Below, in pieces: positions 58,971-64,000 of a DNA stretch of 64,000 bases (position 1 is its first letter; each line of letters opens with the position of its first letter). The stretch lies in contig JAXOFM010000001.1 in NCBI GenBank assembly GCA_044841755.1, positions 496,001 through 560,000 of the forward strand, in the 5' to 3' direction. This DNA comes from CAZAPO01 sp044841755. Its GTDB lineage: Bacteria > Bacteroidota > Bacteroidia > Flavobacteriales > Flavobacteriaceae. Position numbers and translations under genes: made by a program. The notes beneath the pieces were generated by a model that worked only from the letters and a program-made list of their open reading frames with translations, searched no databases and was not told the DNA's origin.

Positions 58971-59759
58971 CTACCAATCTTTTTCTGCCTTTATTTTTTT
59001 ACCTGTAGCTTTTTTAGCGTTTATTTTTTGTTGAACCTTTTTCTCTTCATTATTCATTGCTTCCAACAGGTTCTTTATTTGTTGAGGAGATAATTTCCCT
59101 GGTTGTTGTTGAGGCTTTTTCTTTTTATCCTTTGGATCACCTTTTTGCTGGTTATCCTTTTCATCATTAGGATTTCCTTCATCATCTTTTTGATCATCAC
59201 CGTCCTTCTTCTCTTCTTCTCCCTCGTCTTTATTTTCTTCTTTCTTTTCGTCTTCTTTTTTATCTTCGTTTTCTTCGTCCTTGTCTTCCTTTTTGTCGTC
59301 TTGATTTTGATCCTGCTGATTTTTCGCACACTCTTTTGCAACTACAAGATTATATCTGGTTTCGTCATCAGCAGGATTATTACGAAGGGCATTTTTAAAG
59401 GCTTCAACAGCTTCTTTACACATGTTTTGTTTCATAAAAGCATTACCTGCATTATGAAAAGCTCTATACTTTTCTTCTTTAGAAGTAGCAGTTTTTGCAG
59501 CTTCCAAATGGCGCATTAAAGCTTCGTTATAATTCCCAGTGTTGTAATAAGCATTTCCTAAATTGTAAGACCCATTTACATTGGAAGGCTTCTTTGAAAT
59601 GGCTTTTCTGTATTCCATTTCGGCTTCAATAAAATCGTTAGAAACTACTTGATTCCCTTCATACACATAATCGTTAGATTTTATCAAATCTTTATCCTTC
59701 TCTTGTGCGTGTATAAAAGATATAAGTAGGGTTAATATGATAGTTAAAAACTGCTTCAT
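58971..59759 (-). CDS. batC: BatC: TPR protein with long charged low-complexity segment
   Basis: The 262-residue protein has a signal peptide (IHAQEKD), TPR repeats (35-140: GSYNLGNAYYNTGNYNEALM, AFKNALRNNPADDETRYNL) and a low-complexity, Asp/Glu/Lys/Gln/Asn-rich segment (about 143-228). It ends with a helical segment KLSPQQIKNLLEAMNNEEK and a Lys-rich tail. The last part is the conserved BatC C-terminal helix. The low-complexity linker is probably disordered and also creates spurious reading frames on both strands. Gap to batD 4 bp. Confidence 0.88.
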   Translation of the reverse strand: MKQFLTIILTLLISFIHAQEKDKDLIKSNDYVYEGNQVVSNDFIEAEMEYRKAISKKPSNVNGSYNLGNAYYNTGNYNEALMRHLEAAKTATSKEEKYRAFHNAGNAFMKQNMCKEAVEAFKNALRNNPADDETRYNLVVAKECAKNQQDQNQDDKKEDKDEENEDKKEDEKKEENKDEGEEEKKDGDDQKDDEGNPNDEKDNQQKGDPKDKKKKPQQQPGKLSPQQIKNLLEAMNNEEKKVQQKINAKKATGKKIKAEKDW

Positions 59760-59803
59760 AGCTGATTCGAACTTGAATTATACTAATTTTTCTATTAAAG
59801 TCA

Positions 59804-60841
59804 TCATAAGTTTTCGTTAAATAAATTTAAACGACTTAACCATGCTGTCTTACGCTCTAATAGGAAAACATCAATTATAAGGAAGAATATTCCGAAGGCC
59901 AAGAACCATTGAAATTGATCTTCATATTCAGCAATTTCTTTCGCTTCAAATTCTTTCTTATCCATTCTATTTAGAATATTTCTAATGGTTTCTACAACTT
60001 CACTCGTGTTATTACCTTTTATGTACTCTCCATTGGCTTCCTCAGCAATCTCAATTAAGGTCTCTTCATTAAGTTTGGTAATAACTGTCTCTCCTTGATT
60101 ATCTTTTTTATAATTAAGAACGATCCCATTTTGCTTAATAGGTATAGGCGCTCCTTTTGTTTCTCCAACACCAATTGTAAATATCTTTATACCTTCGTCT
60201 CCAGCTTCTTCAGCAACATTTATAGCAATATTATTATGGTCTTCACCATCTGAAATAATAATTAAAACTCTATTCGTTTGTTCTTCATCATTATAATAGG
60301 TTCTCGCCAATTGAATGGCTTCATCAATTGCTGTTCCCTGTGAAGAAAGCATATCTGTATTCATGCTTTGAAGGAACATTTTTGCTGAAGCATAATCTGT
60401 AGTAATTGGTAACTGCGGAAAAGCTTTTCCTGCATAAGCAATAATTCCTATTCTATCACTAGCTAGATTGTTTATGATTTGCGTCACCAGCTGTTTTGCT
60501 TTTTCTAATCTATTAGGAGCAATGTCTTCTGCCAGCATACTTTTAGAAACATCGACAGCAAATACTATATCTACTCCTTCTCGTTTCACCGTTTCCAGTT
60601 TTGTTCCAATCTTTGGGTTTACCATAGCCATAGACAAGCAAGCAAACGCCAAAGAAATTACAACTAGCTTTAATACAGATTTAAAGACTGATCTATTTGG
60701 GCTGAGTCTTTTTAGTAATTGTTCGTTCGCAAATTTTCTTTGCGCATGACGTTTCCACAACTGCACAACTAAGAATAGCACAATAATCACCGGAATGATG
60801 ATTAAAGTCCAAAACCATATTTTTTCTTCTAATTGATACAT
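59804..60841 (-). CDS. batB: BatB: von Willebrand factor A membrane protein
   Basis: The 345-residue protein has N-terminal helices (WTLIIIPVIIVLFLVVQLW and SVLKLVVISLAFACLSM), then a VWA domain with an intact MIDAS (DVSKSML, later Thr in TDYASAK and Asp in SDGEDH) and a C-terminal anchor (FQWFLAFGIFFLIIDVFLL). BatB forms a ring with BatA in other bacteria. The gene starts 3 bp after the batA stop and 44 bp before batC. Confidence 0.92.
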   Translation of the reverse strand: MYQLEEKIWFWTLIIIPVIIVLFLVVQLWKRHAQRKFANEQLLKRLSPNRSVFKSVLKLVVISLAFACLSMAMVNPKIGTKLETVKREGVDIVFAVDVSKSMLAEDIAPNRLEKAKQLVTQIINNLASDRIGIIAYAGKAFPQLPITTDYASAKMFLQSMNTDMLSSQGTAIDEAIQLARTYYNDEEQTNRVLIIISDGEDHNNIAINVAEEAGDEGIKIFTIGVGETKGAPIPIKQNGIVLNYKKDNQGETVITKLNEETLIEIAEEANGEYIKGNNTSEVVETIRNILNRMDKKEFEAKEIAEYEDQFQWFLAFGIFFLIIDVFLLERKTAWLSRLNLFNENL

Positions 60842-60844
60842 TTT

Positions 60845-61849
60845 TTAAACGAAACTTCTAAATATTGTAAATCGTAACAATAGCTCTAATAACAATAGTA
60901 ATCCTGCAAGAATTACTAACGATCTATATTTCTCTTCATAATTATAAAACTTGAATTCTTCAATCTCGGTTTTTTCAAGTTTATCAATCTCCTTATAGAT
61001 TTCTTTTAACTTCTTATTGTCTGTTGCTCTAAAATATTGACCTCCAGTCACATCAGCTATTTCTTGAAGCAATTCTTCGTCAATCTCTACTTGAACTCTT
61101 CCATATTGAAACTCACCACTCTGCGCAAAAGCAATAGGCGATAATGCCATTCCGTTAGTACCTAATCCTATAGTGTAAGTTTTAATCCCATACTCTACAG
61201 CCAATTCACTTGCTGTATTAGGATCGATAAACCCAGAATTATTTACTCCGTCGGTCAACAATATTATAATTCTACTTTTCGCTTTACTGTCTTTTAAGCG
61301 GTTAACAGCTGTTGCCAATCCCATTCCTATCGCAGTACCTTGACCTATAACCGTATTGTACTTAATATCACGTAGCGATCTTAAAACAATGGATTTATCA
61401 CTTGTTATAGGTGTTTTCGTATAACTTTCCCCAGCATATTCAACCAAGCCAATACGATCATTGGGCCTTCCTTGAATAAACTCGCCCGCTACATTTTTTA
61501 AGGCTTCTAATCGATTTGGCTTCAAGTCTTTTGCTAGCATACTTGCAGAAACATCTATTGCCATAACAATATCGATACCACGAGTAGTTTTAGTTTTAGT
61601 GGACACATCCACAGTTTGAGGTCTTGCTAACGCTGTAATTAAAAGTGCTAAAGCCAACAAACGAAATAAAAACAATACATGTTTTAACCTTGGGAGCCAA
61701 GAGTTGGTCATCTTGAACCCTTTTACACTAGATATTTTAAACTCTGGAGTTTGCTTGTTTCGCTTTAATACATACCATAGTACTAATACTGGTAATGTTA
61801 GTAGCAACCAAAAAAACTGTTTATTTAAAAATTCTATTCCTTCTAACAT
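60845..61849 (-). CDS. batA: BatA: von Willebrand factor A membrane protein
   Basis: The 334-residue protein has two N-terminal helices, a VWA domain with MIDAS residues (DVSASML, Thr in TSDKSI, Asp in LTDGVNNSG) and a C-terminal helix (SLVILAGLLLLLELLLRF). It is paralogous to BatB. BatA is needed with BatB for envelope integrity in several Bacteroidota and Leptospira. Its ATG follows directly after the previous stop (no spacing). Confidence 0.93.
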   Translation of the reverse strand: MLEGIEFLNKQFFWLLLTLPVLVLWYVLKRNKQTPEFKISSVKGFKMTNSWLPRLKHVLFLFRLLALALLITALARPQTVDVSTKTKTTRGIDIVMAIDVSASMLAKDLKPNRLEALKNVAGEFIQGRPNDRIGLVEYAGESYTKTPITSDKSIVLRSLRDIKYNTVIGQGTAIGMGLATAVNRLKDSKAKSRIIILLTDGVNNSGFIDPNTASELAVEYGIKTYTIGLGTNGMALSPIAFAQSGEFQYGRVQVEIDEELLQEIADVTGGQYFRATDNKKLKEIYKEIDKLEKTEIEEFKFYNYEEKYRSLVILAGLLLLLELLLRFTIFRSFV

Positions 61850-63553
61850 CTACTCTTCGTCTTCTTCTAGTTTTATTAACTCTATGGAGTTTAATATTTT
61901 ATCACTTATTTGATCTGCATATACATCATCCTCTTCCCAGATCAAAATTACTTGCTGCAAAAGGTTCTCTGTTGTAAATCCTAAGATTACATAGTTTCCT
62001 TTAACATTCTTCCCTGTTGGTAATGCAAATGTTGCGGTACCAAAAGTTTTAAGCCCTTCTTGACCATTGGGAGTAATAAACTGCTCGTTCTTAGTAATAA
62101 TGTTCTGAGCTCCTTTATTTTCTAATTCTTCTAATTGCTGTTCGGCAACTTGTATTAGGTCAATTTGGTTTTGTTGTTCTTCTCCTTGATTTTGATCTTG
62201 CTGAAGGCCTCCTGGAGGCTCTTGCTGTCCCATTTTAGTAGACATTACAACAATATCAAGTCCTGAAAGAATTTCACCATATGCGAATACAGCTATTTCC
62301 ATTTGGCCTTTAAGGTTTTCTGGAAGTTCTATCTCTTTTCTTTCCAGAACTTTAGGAGTAGTAATAATTACACCTGGAGCTCCATACTCGCTAGTCACCC
62401 ATTCTTTACCTTCTAACAATTCTTTATTTGGATGCCCTAGGATAGTATCCTTTACATAACTGAAACCATAATGTGCACTAAAGCCAATAAAAGTTCCTAC
62501 CAATATCACGATCGAAATAACAGCAGTAATGATTACTTTTCTACGCTTCTTCTTTTTAGCCAATTCTTCTTGATATCTTATATCGGCTAAAAGCTCTTCT
62601 TCTGTAGGTTCTGGCAATGCTTCTTTAACCTGATCAATTTCAAGATCTATGGTTTTTCTATCTATTTGAGCTAAAGCAACATCTGGTTTAGACTTCGCAA
62701 ATTTTACCAAATCGGCACGCCTTAATATGGTGTCAATATTCTTAATATCGTCTTTACTAAGGTCGATTTGATTTCCTTCACTTAAAAGATGAAGTCTACT
62801 AATAAGCTCTTCTGTGGTGCTTTCTAAAGCTCGATCATATACTTTTTCGTCAATATATGTTCTTATAATTCCTGTAAGCTCAGAATAATATTTTTTTAAC
62901 TCATCATTCTCTAAATAACTTGTCTTATCAAGTTCAACCAAAGCAAGCTTAGCACGCTCATAAGGAGGTAATAATGCAACTTTTTCTTCTTTAGTTAAAG
63001 GTTTTTCTCTCCAAATAAACCAATAAAGTAAGAACGCAATAATACCAATAATTACTAGTGTTAGCAGTACATACAACCACCATTTGCTAGCACTTTTCTC
63101 TACAGTAGAGATTGGTTTTATATCGTAAAGTGGTTGCTGTGTAGTATCGACTGCTATGTTTCGGACTTCAACCTGAACAGAATCTGTAAAAAACTCGTAA
63201 TCGCCAATTAATATTTTTTGTCTCGGAATGATATAAACCCCCGAATCAAACTGGGTTAAACCATACTTTTTAATAAGCTTAAATCTGTTATTGTTTTTAG
63301 TAGCATCTACCTTATAAGATTCAATCATCTCTAAAGGAAGAAATGTCTGCCCTTCCGGAAAAACAACAAGACTTGAGGTATCAACATCTACTTCTATCTC
63401 AAAAGTGATTTGCTGACCAATCTTCACACTTGTTGAATCAATGGAAGACTTTATATTTTGTGAGAAAGAAGCAAATACAAAGCACAGAAACACAAAGGCA
63501 AACAATACCTTTTTTCTATTTAACTCCTTATGTCCTAATACTTCTATCATCAA
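61850..63553 (-). CDS. Bat-operon membrane protein with extra C-terminal periplasmic domain
   Basis: The 567-residue protein has a signal peptide (SFSQNIK), a BatD-like beta domain (about 32-150), one helix (about 160-182), a cytoplasmic helical region shared with DUF4381-type proteins (PYERAKLALVELDKTSYLEND), a second helix (about 343-362) and a further domain of about 200 residues with a Gln-rich linker (LQQDQNQGEEQQNQ) and TFGTATFALPTGKNVKGNYV. It stands between the DUF58 gene (2 bp) and batA (0 bp). The second membrane helix and last domain are more than the short DUF4381 protein usually found here. Confidence 0.8.
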   Translation of the reverse strand: MMIEVLGHKELNRKKVLFAFVFLCFVFASFSQNIKSSIDSTSVKIGQQITFEIEVDVDTSSLVVFPEGQTFLPLEMIESYKVDATKNNNRFKLIKKYGLTQFDSGVYIIPRQKILIGDYEFFTDSVQVEVRNIAVDTTQQPLYDIKPISTVEKSASKWWLYVLLTLVIIGIIAFLLYWFIWREKPLTKEEKVALLPPYERAKLALVELDKTSYLENDELKKYYSELTGIIRTYIDEKVYDRALESTTEELISRLHLLSEGNQIDLSKDDIKNIDTILRRADLVKFAKSKPDVALAQIDRKTIDLEIDQVKEALPEPTEEELLADIRYQEELAKKKKRRKVIITAVISIVILVGTFIGFSAHYGFSYVKDTILGHPNKELLEGKEWVTSEYGAPGVIITTPKVLERKEIELPENLKGQMEIAVFAYGEILSGLDIVVMSTKMGQQEPPGGLQQDQNQGEEQQNQIDLIQVAEQQLEELENKGAQNIITKNEQFITPNGQEGLKTFGTATFALPTGKNVKGNYVILGFTTENLLQQVILIWEEDDVYADQISDKILNSIELIKLEEDEE

Positions 63554-63555
63554 AC

Positions 63556-64000
63556 TTATGACCTTCTTTTAAAATAACCCAACAACTTTTTTACGTAGCT
63601 TTCATCAGCTCTACAGTTGATAATTCCGGCTCCCGACTTATTGAAACTATCTTTAAAATAATCTACCCTCTCTTGGTAATATTTACCATAATTAAGGCGT
63701 ACTTTTTTTGAAGCTGTATTTACCAACATTAGTTCTCCTGTCTCTTCATCTTGCATCTGAACAACGCCTAAGTTTGGAATTGATTCTTCTCCCTTGTCAT
63801 AGACTCTTATTCCGGTAACATCATGCTTCCCAGAAACAATTTTTAATGTGTGTTGATAATCGTCCGTAATAAAATCTGAAAGCACAAAAACAATTGCTTT
63901 TTTCTTCATTACGTTCGATAGAAATTTAAGTGCATTACCAAAATCTGTATTTCTACTCTTTGGCTCAAACTCTATTAATTCACGAATAATTCTAAGTACA
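63556..64000 (-). CDS. DUF58 domain protein, 3' part (5' end beyond the window)
   Basis: The last 148 residues are visible. The frame runs open to the window edge (VLRIIRELIEFEPKSRNTDF, then FLSNVMKKKAIVFVLSDF and on), so the ATG at 63909 is internal and the gene is cut by the edge. The visible part is the VWA-like C-terminal half of a DUF58 protein, with IVFVLSDFITDD. DUF58 genes stand with MoxR ATPase genes at the head of bat operons; moxR is expected just beyond the window. The stop is 2 bp from the next gene. Confidence 0.88.
   Translation of the reverse strand, partial: VLRIIRELIEFEPKSRNTDFGNALKFLSNVMKKKAIVFVLSDFITDDYQHTLKIVSGKHDVTGIRVYDKGEESIPNLGVVQMQDEETGELMLVNTASKKVRLNYGKYYQERVDYFKDSFNKSGAGIINCRADESYVKKLLGYFKRRS

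Noticed and set aside
59103..59519. 138-residue hydrophobic frame on the plus strand and an 88-residue basic frame on the minus strand inside batC
   Set aside because: Both mirror the Glu/Lys/Asp-rich low-complexity segment of BatC in other frames; composition is extreme and no start context or conservation pattern supports them.
1..64000. tRNA, rRNA, CRISPR array, insertion sequence or prophage
   Set aside because: Reading both strands I saw no cloverleaf-like tRNA, no regularly spaced repeats with spacers, no transposase or integrase, and no phage structural genes. A covariance-model scan would be decisive for small RNAs.

Overview
The window is a stretch of chromosome from a member of the Bacteroidota, almost certainly a (probably marine) Flavobacteriaceae. 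The evidence is low G+C, very few Shine-Dalgarno-like sites, recurrent TAnnTTTG minus-7 promoter elements, type IX secretion (T9SS) sorting domains, PorZ, two TonB-dependent receptors, many SxxC-type lipoproteins and a complete bat aerotolerance-type operon. No rRNA, tRNA, CRISPR array, insertion sequence or prophage was recognised. Genus cannot be decided from the sequence alone.

Layout. 0-2.4 kb: a two-domain NagB/PIG-L protein and a small lipoprotein. 2.4-8 kb: a LexA-like self-cleaving repressor (with a GNAT gene behind it) divergent from a dnaE2-type polymerase and a Y-family polymerase, with an inverted repeat in the shared promoter; this reads as a damage-inducible mutagenesis cassette. 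8-12.6 kb: an M61 peptidase, a tiny Cro-type regulator with two DUF2975-like membrane proteins that share the same C-terminal tail, a zinc ribbon and a DoxX-like membrane protein. 12.7-16.1 kb: TonB receptor, a 78-bp near-perfect hairpin, a cupin/JmjC-like protein and recX. 16.2-21.2 kb: two paralogous T9SS cargo genes whose last 431 bp are identical. 21.2-26.7 kb: porZ-recO-TonB receptor operon. 26.8-31 kb: gdhA, an outer-membrane protein, a cystathionine gamma-synthase-type enzyme and an RsiV-like lipoprotein. 31-38 kb: CPA1 antiporter, DinB-fold protein, ArsC-like, acyltransferase, thioesterase, then the coupled run yicC-gmk-nadD-PNPOx.

38-45.6 kb: lipoprotein, gpsA plus a P-loop sulfotransferase, converging on an arylsulfotransferase-like lipoprotein; then a decayed lipoprotein gene (42725-43134), a hydrolase, a lipoprotein and a quinone-oxidoreductase-like gene. 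45.8-51 kb: amidohydrolase plus CPBP protease, GNAT, a second CPBP protease with a cupin and a 53-residue membrane peptide, divergent from an HxlR regulator. 51-56 kb: pheS and neighbours, cvpA, then a beta-carbonic anhydrase/SulP transporter pair. 56-64 kb: DUF58 (cut by the window edge), a two-TM protein with an extra periplasmic domain, then batA, batB, batC, batD, batE.

Most genes look like ordinary flavobacterial core and near-core functions. The parts that most deserve a second look are the LexA-like cassette and its operator, the DUF2975 trio with duplicated tails, the long hairpin, the recent gene conversion between the two secreted paralogues, the substituted active-site position of NagB, and the pseudogene.
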